A stretch of 64,000 nt of DNA from assembly GCA_947577185.1 (NCBI GenBank), contig CANPUE010000004.1, positions 93,688 through 157,687 of the forward strand, read 5' to 3'. Shown piece by piece: positions 1 to 8,218 of this stretch (positions are counted from its first letter, which is position 1; each line of letters opens with the position of its first letter). A program made the position numbers and the translations under genes. The stretch is from an uncultured Lachnospiraceae bacterium (lineage in GTDB: Bacteria; Bacillota; Clostridia; Lachnospirales; Lachnospiraceae). The notes beneath the pieces are model-generated. The model was not told where the DNA came from. It was given only the letters and a program-made list of their open reading frames with translations, and searched no databases.

Positions 1-12
1 TACGGCTCTCAT
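1..12 (-). CDS. Start of a gene leaving the window, probably a serine recombinase (partial)
   Basis: An ATG at position 12 on the minus strand opens M-R-A-V and leaves the window after four codons. It sits 12 bases after the stop of a small upstream ORF and has a clear GGGGAGG ribosome site. M-R-A-V is a common opening of large serine recombinases (MRAVIYAR). The neighbour pattern (tiny helical ORF just upstream, transporter cargo nearby) matches the recombinase operons elsewhere in this window. The product is inferred from four residues and context only. Confidence 0.35.
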
Positions 13-24
13 TTTTACCTCCCC

Positions 25-156
25 CTAACGTCTCTGGTACAGAGCTGTCTTGTATTCCTCCTGCGTAATGAGCGCATATTTTTTCATAAGATCCAGCAAG
101 TACCTGACCACTTCTTTTTCATCGTCCTGTGAGATCGCAAAAAGCTCTTCTTTCAA
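25..156 (-). CDS. Small 43-aa helical protein, SHOCT-like, with TTG start
   Basis: Too short for the ORF track. A TTG start follows a GAGGAG ribosome site and opens a 43-aa ORF that ends RYLLDLMKKYALITQEEYKT...QRR. The pattern (short helix, hydrophobic stretch, then 'hitxeEy' and a second helix) resembles SHOCT-type mini-domains, which are often encoded beside recombinases or transposases. It ends 12 bases before the next gene's ATG, so the two are probably co-transcribed. A role in recombinase control is inference. It could also be an unrelated short ORF, though the ribosome site and spacing argue that it is real. Confidence 0.5.
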   Translation of the reverse strand: MKEELFAISQDDEKEVVRYLLDLMKKYALITQEEYKTALYQRR

Positions 157-208
157 AGATCTCTCCTCATTAAAATAGAATTATTACTAAGTCTATTCAG
201 GAAATAAC

Positions 209-236
209 GAAACTATCATTATGGAAACTATCATTA
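209..236. repeat. 13-bp direct repeat upstream of the MATE gene
   Basis: GAAACTATCATTA occurs at 209-221 and again at 224-236, a period of 15 bp. It lies about 45 bp upstream of the predicted -35 of the MATE gene. It could be a pair of operator half-sites or a recombinase arm site. No function is shown by the sequence. Confidence 0.5.
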
Positions 237-280
237 ATTAATCTCCGGCGTCTTATTTTCCCGATGGCCCTCTTCCGGTC

Positions 281-309
281 TTGAAAATACTTTTCCAATA
301 AAATATAAT
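281..309 (+). promoter_or_regulatory. Sigma-A type promoter for the MATE gene
   Basis: TTGAAA at 281-286 and TATAAT at 304-309 are separated by 17 bp, close to the housekeeping consensus. The transcript would start about 90 bp before the MATE start codon. The rest of 157-400 shows no other gene. Confidence 0.7.
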
Positions 310-400
310 AAAAAATAATGACCTGCGAAGCAGATGGCCTGTCGTTCTATTAGAAGATCAGGCAAAATATCGCAGGAAAAAGCAGACGGGGCGGGATCAC

Positions 401-1792
401 ATGGAACAGAATACACAAAGTACACAGAACATAAAAGAACACAAAAAGAAAAAACACAGCAAAGAAAACATCCGGATCACGTTCAACATGGCGTGGCCTT
501 CCATCGTTGAGTCTTTCTTCGTGGCTTTCGCGGGCCTGGTGGACTCACTGATGGTCAGTTCGCTCGGATCCTATGCGGTCGCCGCCGTAGGACTCACGAC
601 ACAGCCGAAATTTATCGGTCTGTCTTTATTTTTTGCCCTGAATGTGTCGATCTCTGCTCTGGTAGCCAGAAGACGCGGGGAAGAAAAACCGGAAGACGCG
701 AACCGTATTCTGAGCACTGCTCTTGCCTTTATTCTCGCGGCCGCAGTGATCTTGAGCATCCTGTTCGTAGCGCTGGCAAGTCCTATCATCCATCTGTGCG
801 GCTCTACGCCGGAAACGCATGACAGCGCGGTTGCCTACTTCCGCATCATCATGGGCGGCATGATCTTCAACTGTATCCAGATGGGAATCAACTCCGCGCA
901 AAGAGGCGCGGGCAATACGAAGATCACGATGCGCACCAATGTGACTTCCAACACGATCAATATCCTTTTTAACTATCTGCTGATTAACGGACACTTTGGG
1001 TTTCCGGCGCTGGGGATCCACGGCGCAGCGCTGGCAACAGTTCTCGGAACGGTGGTTGCAAGTGTTATGAGTGTTCTTTCCATTTTAAAACCGGATGGAT
1101 TTATCAGTCTGCCCTATATTGTCAAAAACAGGATCTTCCCTGCCATGACGGCTTTTGTCCATCTGGTCAGGGTCGGTTACAGTGTTTTCTTTGAACAGCT
1201 CCTTATGCGGATCGGCTTCATGATGACTGCCATCATGGCCGCCAAACAGGGCACGGATGCGATGGCCGCCCATCAGGTCGGCATGAATATCATGGGGCTT
1301 TCCTTCTCCTTTGGAGACGGTTTACAGTCTGCGGCAGTCGCTTTGATCGGGCGCAGTCTCGGCGCCAAAGACGAAGAACTCGCCAAGGAATACGGACGTA
1401 TCTGCAGAATGTTCGGCGCAGCGATTGCCGCGTTCCTTACCGTCGTCTATTTTTTCGGCGCCAGACCTCTCATGAGCCTTTTCTTCGTGGAGGAACATAT
1501 CGTCTCTATCGGCGTGGGCATCATGAGAGTCATCATCCTCGTAGTCGTGTTCCAGATCTGTCAGGTCGTGTACATGGGCTGTCTGCGCGGTGCGGGGGAT
1601 ACTCTCTATACCGCGGTCGCTTCCACAATCAGCGTGACCTTTATCCGTACAATCGCCTCATATCTGGGCGGCTACATATTTGGACTTGGTATCGTGGGCA
1701 TCTGGCTTGGCGTTCTGGCGGATCAGGTTTCCCGGTTCATCTTTGCCTCAACGCGGTTTAAAAAAGGAAAATGGACGCAGATTCAGATATAG
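401..1792 (+). CDS. MATE family multidrug/Na+-type efflux transporter
   Basis: The 463-aa protein has twelve hydrophobic segments in two homologous halves, normal for MATE (NorM/MepA/DinF) exporters. These use a cation gradient to expel drugs or metabolites across the cytoplasmic membrane. Features include the N-terminal 'FNMAWPSIVESFF' helix, the repeated 'AAxAHQVGxNI' and 'RGAGDT' type segments, and a basic cytoplasmic N-terminus rich in Lys/His. The ATG at 401 follows a weak GGCGGGA site. It has its own promoter upstream and a strong terminator that overlaps its stop codon. Substrate cannot be told. Its position next to a truncated deacetylase and a recombinase-like start suggests it may be cargo of a mobile element that begins left of the window. 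Confidence 0.92.
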   Translation: MEQNTQSTQNIKEHKKKKHSKENIRITFNMAWPSIVESFFVAFAGLVDSLMVSSLGSYAVAAVGLTTQPKFIGLSLFFALNVSISALVARRRGEEKPEDANRILSTALAFILAAAVILSILFVALASPIIHLCGSTPETHDSAVAYFRIIMGGMIFNCIQMGINSAQRGAGNTKITMRTNVTSNTINILFNYLLINGHFGFPALGIHGAALATVLGTVVASVMSVLSILKPDGFISLPYIVKNRIFPAMTAFVHLVRVGYSVFFEQLLMRIGFMMTAIMAAKQGTDAMAAHQVGMNIMGLSFSFGDGLQSAAVALIGRSLGAKDEELAKEYGRICRMFGAAIAAFLTVVYFFGARPLMSLFFVEEHIVSIGVGIMRVIILVVVFQICQVVYMGCLRGAGDTLYTAVASTISVTFIRTIASYLGGYIFGLGIVGIWLGVLADQVSRFIFASTRFKKGKWTQIQI

Positions 1793-1817
1793 TCTGAATC
1801 GCGTCCATTTTTCTTTT
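1768..1817 (+). terminator. Rho-independent terminator of the MATE gene
   Basis: The inverted repeat GGACGC-GATTCAGA / TCTGAATC-GCGTCC with one bulged base is followed by TTTTTCTTTTTT. The stop codon TAG lies in the loop, so the hairpin begins inside the coding sequence. With the A-run on the other side it may act in both directions. Confidence 0.85.
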
Positions 1818-1840
1818 TTCATATATGCCCATTTGACTGC

Positions 1841-1924
1841 CCATCCTCCGGTCATAAAAAACGTTACCTTTACGTTATGATCTTTGAGGATCTCCAGTAT
1901 TTTGGGCGTATCTTCATTCCCCCA
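1841..1924 (-). pseudogene. Internal remnant of a polysaccharide deacetylase gene
   Basis: On the minus strand this short piece reads W-G-NEDTPKILEILKDHN-VKVTFFMTGGW, a diagnostic stretch of the NodB/PdaA-type polysaccharide deacetylase family. It is listed in the ORF track only as part of a 62-aa ORF. It joins in frame to the N-terminal half at 7.85-8.22 kb through the shared TGGGG, so Element A separates the two. The remnant stops matching the family right after the conserved TGGW, where sequence next to the MATE terminator begins. The C-terminal half of the enzyme is therefore not adjacent, and may lie beyond the left edge or be lost. Confidence 0.8.
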
Positions 1925-3401
1925 GGGGGATGCCAAATTGCGGTAACGGACAGTGTGTCGTATATCTGCCGTCTTCCTGCCGCGTGATCATAAGCGGCCG
2001 CAGGGCGCATGCCGTAACCTTACATCCTGTCGGAGTACGCGATACGATAAATTCCGCCACGCCGCCCTTTATGCAGGATGTTTCATTCTGCGCACTCATA
2101 AAATTGCCGAGCGAATAATAAACTAACATCCGGTGCCCCCCTTCGCCTTCCAGAAAAGTATAAGGCTGGAGAACATGCGGATGTGTCCCGACGGTCACAT
2201 CAACCCTGCTTTCCAGAAAAATCTGTGTCCATTTTTGCTGGAGTTCATCGGGTTTCTTTGCATATTCTGTGCCCCAATGGACAAAAACAATGACAAAATC
2301 TGTCTCTTCCTTCGCTTTGGCAATACTTTCCCTGATCTTTTCCTCATCTTTGAGCAAGTGCACCATGTACGGGTTTTCCTCCGGTATTCTGATTCCGTTT
2401 GTTCCATAGGTATAGTTGAACAAAGCGAACCGTATCCCGTTTGCTGAAATCACTTCATAAGGCTTTTCTTCTGTTTCTTCGTCTGTCTGAATACCAAGAC
2501 AGACGATATCCCGCCCTTCAAAAAAGTGTTTCGTTGTCTGGATTCCCTCTGTGCCCCTGTCGAGCGCATGGTTGGTCGCACACGTCACAACACGGAAACC
2601 GGCGTCAGCAATCGCCTCTCCCACCTGAATGGGCGTGCCGAATCTCGGATAATCACCATACCTGGCCGGTTCGTCTGTAAGCGGCGTTTCCTGATTGAGG
2701 ATACAGACCTCATTCCGGTCCAGGATGTTTCGGACATCATCAAATAGAAAATCAAAGGAACCGCCGTTTTGCAGGCCGTATCTGTAAATCGGCTCATGAA
2801 TCAGGTTATCTCCGAATACCGCAAATGAAACGTCCGTCTCTTCCCTGGAAAATCCCCAGGAATCCCACACCCATCTGCTGCTGCGGCCATCAGGCTGTGT
2901 GAGCCAGAGACGGCTTCGGGTCGGTATTGACGCATCAAGGCTCAGCCTGACGACATCCGGCCCGATATAAGAAGACATCCATTTTGACGTTACGCCGTCC
3001 GCCCCGTACTCATATACGAAAATGTGCTGAGACCATTTTCTTTCATCTTTCTCGACCCAAAACGGTCTGTGACGGCCATACCGCCCGATTTTCCAACAGA
3101 GCAATATCAGCTCTTCCTCTCCGTCACCGTCGATATCGCCGGAAACCGCCGACTGCACTTTGATCCCGGCCGGAGAAGTCCACAGACAGGTATTCTCCCG
3201 TAAAATACAGACAGACTTCTTTTCCAGCCGTATCTCAAACTGTTCCTGTGCAGATTGGTTTTCTGTGAAGAAAGTACCGCTCTCCCAAGTGATCCAGCGC
3301 GGTAAAAAGAAGCCGCCTTTCCATAAAAGAAACAAGACGGCTCCCATACCTGCAGCCGCGGCTAAGAAAACTGCCGCTGTAATACCTGCTTTTCTTACCA
3401 T
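1914..3401 (-). CDS. CapA-family (PgsA-like) membrane-anchored protein with FG-GAP-like N-terminal region
   Basis: 495 aa. A signal anchor lies at about residues 7-30. An extracytoplasmic region containing DIDGDGEEELIL, an FG-GAP/VCBS-like calcium-binding turn, follows. The CapA/PGA_cap metallophosphatase-like domain covers about residues 190-460, with FGDNLIHEP, LNQETPLTD, ATNHALDRG, VFVHWGTEY, GTHPHVLQP and SLGNF in order. Relatives take part in poly-gamma-glutamate or capsule metabolism at the cell surface. The start lies 15 bases after the DUF3160 stop behind TGAGGAC, so the two genes form an operon. Its last codons cross the Element A attachment core: integrated it ends PLGE, while in the excised circle it would end PLGRR. 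Substrate is unknown. Confidence 0.85.
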   Translation of the reverse strand: MVRKAGITAAVFLAAAAGMGAVLFLLWKGGFFLPRWITWESGTFFTENQSAQEQFEIRLEKKSVCILRENTCLWTSPAGIKVQSAVSGDIDGDGEEELILLCWKIGRYGRHRPFWVEKDERKWSQHIFVYEYGADGVTSKWMSSYIGPDVVRLSLDASIPTRSRLWLTQPDGRSSRWVWDSWGFSREETDVSFAVFGDNLIHEPIYRYGLQNGGSFDFLFDDVRNILDRNEVCILNQETPLTDEPARYGDYPRFGTPIQVGEAIADAGFRVVTCATNHALDRGTEGIQTTKHFFEGRDIVCLGIQTDEETEEKPYEVISANGIRFALFNYTYGTNGIRIPEENPYMVHLLKDEEKIRESIAKAKEETDFVIVFVHWGTEYAKKPDELQQKWTQIFLESRVDVTVGTHPHVLQPYTFLEGEGGHRMLVYYSLGNFMSAQNETSCIKGGVAEFIVSRTPTGCKVTACALRPLMITRQEDGRYTTHCPLPQFGIPLGE

Positions 3402-3416
3402 TTTAATCTGTCCTCA

Positions 3417-5699
3417 TTAAAATTCAAAGCGGTAACTGTCAGTCCAGCCCGGCTGTGTGAAAGGCTTCTCTCCAAAATTGAAGTTTCCGTCCTCATCCGG
3501 TGAAACCCCCATTAACTGACGCCACTTTGTATCTGTCATCCGCTCTTCCATTGGCTGCGTAAACTGATAAAATGTATAGACGCTGCCTCTTGCAATCTTT
3601 TTCTTTCCTGCAACATTCACAACGACATAAATCACAGAAGGGTCTCCTGTCGCGGCCTCTAAAACCGTACCATTGGGATCGGTCGCGATATCCACAACAA
3701 GCGCCGCGGGAAATGCCTGCGAGCAGATCGTCTCCTCAGGCGTACTCTCTTCTTTATAAGTTTCATACCAGAAATGTTCGATATTTCCGCCGTACGCCCT
3801 GACAAATTCATTTTCCTCATCCGTCAGAGGCTCATTCTGCAATTCTTTGACTGATATAGTCAATAACCAGTCTGCCATCTGAGACAGTCTGTCCAAATTC
3901 TCTTCGTCCGACGCCCCCAACATGCCGTACTTTTTCAGTCCCTGCGCCGTCTGCTGTGCGAGGCGGACAAAACGCGAATAAACAAGCGGTTCCGGCTCCA
4001 CATAGCCCCTGTCATCAATATCCGCATCGCCGCCGCCCATCTCAGCGATCACCTGTTTGGAATAAAGAACCGTATCATGTTTTAACTCCGTAAAACTGCC
4101 TGCAAAACATTCAAGATCCTTTTTCACCCACTCTTCATTCTGCATGAATACGGGATATCCTTCTCCTTTTACATCAAGCAGGGGACGAAGCGTATGCAGC
4201 CAGCCGGCATACAGGCTTGCAGACCACAAAGGCCCCTTATCATCCGCCAGCTTCTCCCGCAGCAGATTCATATTCTCTGTATATCCTTCATAGTCCGCCG
4301 CACCGCTCTCTTCCAGAATGCGAAGCGCACAGTCGCTGCCCAGCGCCGCCGGCACATCGAGCACATCCGGAAGCATACGAAGATCTCCCGCAGCATTTTT
4401 ATTCACATCACTGTAGATGAGTTTCTGCATGATCGAAGCATCTATGGAAAACCGCTGTCCCATAAAACGGAATCCGCGGATCACATTGTCTTCCCCCTGC
4501 ACAATCGGAATGGAATTGATCTGCGGCTGAGGGAGAACCGCCGTCAGCTCATGGAATTTCGTAAAAGCCTCTTTCTGTGAAAGCAGGTCCTCAATTGTGA
4601 CTTGCTCCCCGTAAGCTTCACGCGCTGCCGACGCATATTCGCTTACTCCCATATCATCACTCGCTCCTGCAAAAAACGATGTCACGGCATAAACTGACTG
4701 CCAGAGTTCACTGGCCCGTTCATCTTCCATAAGCGCGCAGGTCATTAAGAGCGCACTTCTGTCCAGATCCTCATCTTTCTGTTCAAAATGAATTCTGCCA
4801 TACCACATCATGGCTTTGAAATATTGCGAAAGCCCGCTCTCCGCCTCATAATAACCGCGGGGAATATATTGTGTATAATCCTCCTCATCTCCTGTGATTC
4901 CGGAATACTGGATTCCTCCGGCATCTTCAATCCGTGTCATTTCATCCCTGACAAGATCCTCCACATCCGCGGTCACTTCCGTCCCATCCTCCAGCAGTTT
5001 TGCACCTACGCCGAAAAACGCTGCATTGCGTCTCGCCGCACTTTCCCACTCACTCCCTTTTAGTTTCTCATACTGCGCAGTACTGCCCTCCAGCATCCGC
5101 ACACTCAATTCTGTAAGACTGTCCGTGAGATACTCCCGTTCGATATTTTTTAAAAGGTGGCTGAAATATAAATGATATGTATGCATGAGAGAATCAACGG
5201 TTATAAAATTCGGAATCAGACTGTATCTGTTGTATTCATAAACTTCGTAAAACTCACGGCCTGCGTCTCCGAACACCACAAAACCATTTCGGGCCAGTTT
5301 GTCCCTCATTTCATCCTCAAAATAAAACTGTTCTCTGTTTTCCACATCGCTCAAATCCGGAGCGATCGTATAAGGTTCCACACAAGGCGTTACCAAAACA
5401 GGTTCTTCCTCAATGCGCTCTGTCAGCAGCGGTCTCTCCCCTCCTGAAAGTCCGCTCTGCCCTGCCGGAATCTCCTGCGTCAGTGTGCCTTCCCCGTCCT
5501 CCTGTTGATCCGGCGTATTCTGCTTCGATTCCGCATCATCAGACTCCGCTGTTTCTCTTTCCGAATGTACGGCGCTCTGATCCGCACTCCCCGTGTTATT
5601 CTCTGCCTCTTGTGCCGCACATGCGCTCATAAGGGCTGCCGCCAGCAGCAATGCTGTGATCTGTTTCACCTTTCTTTGTCTGGTGCCTTTTCTTTGCAT
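3417..5699 (-). CDS. DUF3160 domain lipoprotein
   Basis: 760 aa from the ATG at 5699, which has the ribosome site GGGGGGAAGG. The track's longer version adds 32 residues without support. The N-terminus is a lipoprotein signal with lipobox ALMSAC, so the mature protein should be anchored by Cys27 outside the membrane. A low-complexity acidic linker follows, then the large DUF3160 domain from about residue 100 to the end (NGFVVFGDAGREFYEVYE, TVDSLMHTYHLYF, then LYAGWLHTLRPLL further on). No biochemical function is established for DUF3160. Its coupling to the CapA-like gene and joint carriage on Element A suggest a shared surface role. A promoter with extended -10 lies just upstream. Confidence 0.85.
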   Translation of the reverse strand: MQRKGTRQRKVKQITALLLAAALMSACAAQEAENNTGSADQSAVHSERETAESDDAESKQNTPDQQEDGEGTLTQEIPAGQSGLSGGERPLLTERIEEEPVLVTPCVEPYTIAPDLSDVENREQFYFEDEMRDKLARNGFVVFGDAGREFYEVYEYNRYSLIPNFITVDSLMHTYHLYFSHLLKNIEREYLTDSLTELSVRMLEGSTAQYEKLKGSEWESAARRNAAFFGVGAKLLEDGTEVTADVEDLVRDEMTRIEDAGGIQYSGITGDEEDYTQYIPRGYYEAESGLSQYFKAMMWYGRIHFEQKDEDLDRSALLMTCALMEDERASELWQSVYAVTSFFAGASDDMGVSEYASAAREAYGEQVTIEDLLSQKEAFTKFHELTAVLPQPQINSIPIVQGEDNVIRGFRFMGQRFSIDASIMQKLIYSDVNKNAAGDLRMLPDVLDVPAALGSDCALRILEESGAADYEGYTENMNLLREKLADDKGPLWSASLYAGWLHTLRPLLDVKGEGYPVFMQNEEWVKKDLECFAGSFTELKHDTVLYSKQVIAEMGGGDADIDDRGYVEPEPLVYSRFVRLAQQTAQGLKKYGMLGASDEENLDRLSQMADWLLTISVKELQNEPLTDEENEFVRAYGGNIEHFWYETYKEESTPEETICSQAFPAALVVDIATDPNGTVLEAATGDPSVIYVVVNVAGKKKIARGSVYTFYQFTQPMEERMTDTKWRQLMGVSPDEDGNFNFGEKPFTQPGWTDSYRFEF

Positions 5700-5739
5700 C
5701 ACCCTTCCCCCCTTCTTCGTGATCAGATTTTGCTTTTTC

Positions 5740-5768
5740 AGTATAGCACACTCTGATTTCAAAAACAA
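5740..5768 (-). promoter_or_regulatory. Promoter for the DUF3160-capA operon
   Basis: On the minus strand TTGTTT (5763-5768) and TATACT (5740-5745) are 17 bp apart, and TGC directly precedes the -10, giving an extended -10. It lies about 40 bp upstream of the chosen DUF3160 start. Confidence 0.65.
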
Positions 5769-5970
5769 TCGGCCGCACACAGAGGAGCAAAGCATATCTC
5801 CTTTCGCAGGCAGCCGCTATCCCTTATTAGCGCGGCAGCTAAATGTATGAAACCCCTGTCCGCCATTTTATCCCAAAATAATTTAGTATATTGGATAAGC
5901 AGTATCGAATATGCTGTTATGAACAGGTTGTATACCTTTTTAATTGATTCTATGCAGGAGGGATCGCCGA

Positions 5971-6123
5971 TTGAAAAATGGCAGGCAGGAAACAATACGC
6001 TATACCATTGAAAGAGAATTTTTAGCCAAAATCACTGTCGCAGAACTTGTAAACCGAATGATTCAGACCCATGCACAAGAACAGACAAAAAAGGAAGCGG
6101 CAGGGGAAGCGGTTGAAAGGTAA
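5971..6123 (+). CDS. Small 50-aa protein upstream of the Element A recombinase
   Basis: Not in the ORF track because it is short and begins with TTG. AGGAGG lies 9 bases before the TTG at 5971. The 50-aa product includes RQETIRYTIEREFLAKITV and AELVNRMIQTH, a compact strand-helix pattern, and ends in a charged tail. The stop is 6 bases before the recombinase ATG, so the two are surely co-translated. Short ORFs of this kind commonly precede large serine recombinases in clostridial elements. A directionality-factor role is plausible but inferred. Confidence 0.6.
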   Translation: MKNGRQETIRYTIEREFLAKITVAELVNRMIQTHAQEQTKKEAAGEAVER

Positions 6124-6129
6124 ACGATT

Positions 6130-7740
6130 ATGAGGAAACATATACGTTTCAACGTAGCTGAATATATTCGGTTATCAAGAGAGGACGGCGATAAGGCAGA
6201 GAGTGACAGTATTGGAAATCAGAGGAAACTGATTACAGATTACTTAAAAGACAAGGACGACTTTGTTTTGTATGACACTTACATAGATGACGGTTTCACG
6301 GGAACAAATTTTAACCGCCCCTCATTTAAGAGAATGATTGCAGACATAGAAGCCGGAAAAGTGAATTGTGTGATGGTAAAAGACCTTTCCAGGTTCGGAC
6401 GCGATTACATCGACACAGGAAACTACCTGGAACGCTATTTCCCGGATCACGAAGTGCGTTTCATTTCCATTACGGATCATATTGACAGCATGAAGCAGGC
6501 CTATGATATGCTGCTGCCTATAAAGAATATCTTTAATGAGCAGTACGCACGGGACATTTCAAAAAAAGTCCATGCTTCCATGAAAACCAAACAGAGGGCG
6601 GGGGAATTTATAGGAGCGTTTGCTTCCTACGGCTATCGGAAATCGCCTATTGATAAAAACAAACTGGTTATTGATGAATATGCCGCCGGAATTATCCGCA
6701 AAATCTTCAAACTCTATATAGACGGATATGGAAAAATCCGTATCGCAGCTATACTGAATGAGGACGGAATTGTATGCCCGTCTGAATACAAAAAGATAAA
6801 CGGAGATCATTACAGAAACAGCAACCGTTTAGACAGTACCTCCTACTGGACGTATTCAACCATAAACCGTATTCTTCAAAATGAAATGTATATCGGTAAC
6901 ATGGTTCAGAACAGGAAAAGTCAACAAATGAGAGGGAAATCAAAAGCCCAGGACAGGGAAGACTGGATTGTAGTAAAAGGCACGCATGAAGCGATCATTG
7001 ATGAGGAAACATGGAATAAGGTACAGGACTTGTTGAAACGCAGGACACGTAATCTCGACCTGAACAGCAACATGAGCATTTTTGCAGGCTTTTTGAAATG
7101 CGGGGATTGCGGCAGGTCTTTAGCAAAGAAAACCGGGACATCGGGACACGGCCGCGGTATTGTCAATTACTATTGCGGGACATATGTACGCTCCGGCAGA
7201 CAATATTGTACTCCACACCCTATACCGCATTTGGTTTTGGAAAAAATCATTTTGGAAGATCTGAATGCGATCATGCAGAACATTGACAATATGCGTGAAA
7301 TCATTGAACAGAACCAGGAAGCAGCCGTTACAGGAAAGCGTGTAAATGAAAATGAGAAAACCCGTCTGACTGCTGAACTGGAAAAAGTACGAAAGCTGAA
7401 AAAAGTGGTTTATGAGGATTACCTGAGTGAACTGCTTTCGAAAGATGAATTTGTCACATATCGGCAGGATTACCTGAAGAAAGAAGACTTACTGGAAAAG
7501 CAGCTTGAAAGCATAGCCAACAGGCAGGACGAAACGACGCCGGATATTTTTGACAGCCCATGGATAAAACGTCTGTTAGAGCATAGGGTGATCGAAAAAT
7601 TGGACAGGAGTATTGTGCTGGAAATGATAAATGAAATAACGGTATCTGAAAATCACAAAATCAAGATCACTTACAATTTTTCCGGCGAATTGGAATCACT
7701 TTTCAAAACAGTATATACCAACAAAGAGAATATCGGCTGA
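6130..7740 (+). CDS. Large serine recombinase of Element A
   Basis: 536 aa. The N-terminal resolvase catalytic domain (about 1-150) has AEYIRLSREDG with the nucleophilic Ser, then VKDLSRFGRDYIDTG and YARDISKKV. The DNA-binding 'recombinase' domain follows (about 165-290). A zinc ribbon comes next (LKCGDCGRSL with a later CGTYVRSGRQYC). A long coiled coil lies at about 380-460, with a C-terminal tail. This is the normal layout for TnpX/TndX-type integrases that insert circular elements at short attB sites. It is closest in this window to the first recombinase of Element B. It ends 90 bp from the right attachment core. Its base composition is more AT-rich than the flanking host genes. Confidence 0.95.
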   Translation: MRKHIRFNVAEYIRLSREDGDKAESDSIGNQRKLITDYLKDKDDFVLYDTYIDDGFTGTNFNRPSFKRMIADIEAGKVNCVMVKDLSRFGRDYIDTGNYLERYFPDHEVRFISITDHIDSMKQAYDMLLPIKNIFNEQYARDISKKVHASMKTKQRAGEFIGAFASYGYRKSPIDKNKLVIDEYAAGIIRKIFKLYIDGYGKIRIAAILNEDGIVCPSEYKKINGDHYRNSNRLDSTSYWTYSTINRILQNEMYIGNMVQNRKSQQMRGKSKAQDREDWIVVKGTHEAIIDEETWNKVQDLLKRRTRNLDLNSNMSIFAGFLKCGDCGRSLAKKTGTSGHGRGIVNYYCGTYVRSGRQYCTPHPIPHLVLEKIILEDLNAIMQNIDNMREIIEQNQEAAVTGKRVNENEKTRLTAELEKVRKLKKVVYEDYLSELLSKDEFVTYRQDYLKKEDLLEKQLESIANRQDETTPDIFDSPWIKRLLEHRVIEKLDRSIVLEMINEITVSENHKIKITYNFSGELESLFKTVYTNKENIG

Positions 7741-7757
7741 TGTATCAAACATCAGCC
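7735..7757 (+). terminator. Hairpin at the recombinase stop codon
   Basis: GGCTGATGT / ACATCAGCC forms a 9-bp perfect stem with a 5-base loop that includes the stop codon TGA. There is no T-run after it, so termination is uncertain. It may instead insulate the element end. Confidence 0.4.
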
Positions 7758-7828
7758 GAAAATAGCAAAAAGTCCGCATCTGCAAAATACTGTCGGTACA
7801 AAACAGCGTGTGTCATATCAGTTTCATT

Positions 7829-7852
7829 TTACCGCAGGTTACCGCCGCCCCA
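7829..7852 (-). other. Right attachment site of Element A
   Basis: The element-side arm TTACCGCA (7829-7836) lies 11 bp from the core CCCCA (7848-7852). Its partner TGCGGTAA lies at 1939-1946, 14 bp from the left core copy. When the ends are joined, the two arms are symmetric about the C|A step of the core. This is the arrangement of an attP with two half-sites. Confidence 0.7.
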
Positions 7853-8218
7853 TGCCGCGTCAAAACTCAGCGCAATCTGATTTTTATCCGTCTGCACGCA
7901 GTAAATCGGCAGTTCCCTTCCGTTAACCGAATTGCTGACGGTGATGGAATCAGGCAGTACCTTTGTGATTCCCTGGATCAGCGCTACCGTTGTGAGCAGA
8001 AAGGCCGCCGACATAACCGCACGTGTCATGACTTCCTGTCTAAACTCTGCCTTTTTCCATTCTGCTTTGTTCCGATAGCCGTCTTTCCCGCCGCGGCTCT
8101 TCTTCCGCCCGTATGTCTTTGGCTTTTTTTCTTCTTCCGTATCGATCTTTCGTTCCAATACGTTCAGACTCATTTTAAATTTTTCATTCCATGTTTTACC
8201 CGTTTTTTTTCCGCACAT
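7829..8218 (-). pseudogene. N-terminal half of the interrupted polysaccharide deacetylase
   Basis: The 129-aa ORF has a long basic cytoplasmic N-terminus, one membrane segment at about residues 70-95 (AVMSAAFLLTTVALIQG), and then QIALSFDAAWG, the first catalytic motif of NodB-type deacetylases (the Asp of SFDAAWG). After the TGGGG core it switches to element sequence (GGNLR, stop). The rest of the family motif set (NEDTPKIL..., TFFMTGGW) is found at 1.84-1.92 kb. The intact gene would encode a type II membrane enzyme that removes acetyl groups from peptidoglycan or other amino-sugar glycans, similar to clostridial PdaA-like proteins. It is inactive as it stands. Confidence 0.85.

Larger units (their letters stand above)
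1920..7852. mobile_element. Element A: about 5.9-kb serine-recombinase element inserted in a deacetylase gene
   Basis: The outer flanks are two pieces of one polysaccharide deacetylase gene: N-terminal part to the right, internal remnant to the left. Both ends carry TGGGG on the minus strand (1920-1924 and 7848-7852). Joining the flanks at that word gives ...SFDAAWGNEDTPKIL..., the expected family sequence in frame. Inside are a 50-aa ORF plus large serine recombinase on the plus strand, and a DUF3160 lipoprotein plus CapA-like gene on the minus strand. The joined ends show TTACCGCA and TGCGGTAA, perfect 8-bp arms placed symmetrically around the core. The element is 5928 bp, counting one copy of the core. 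Confidence 0.88.

Noticed and set aside
626-1021. 131-aa minus-strand ORF inside the MATE gene
   Set aside because: It is an antisense shadow of a clear membrane transporter and has no recognisable domain or ribosome site.
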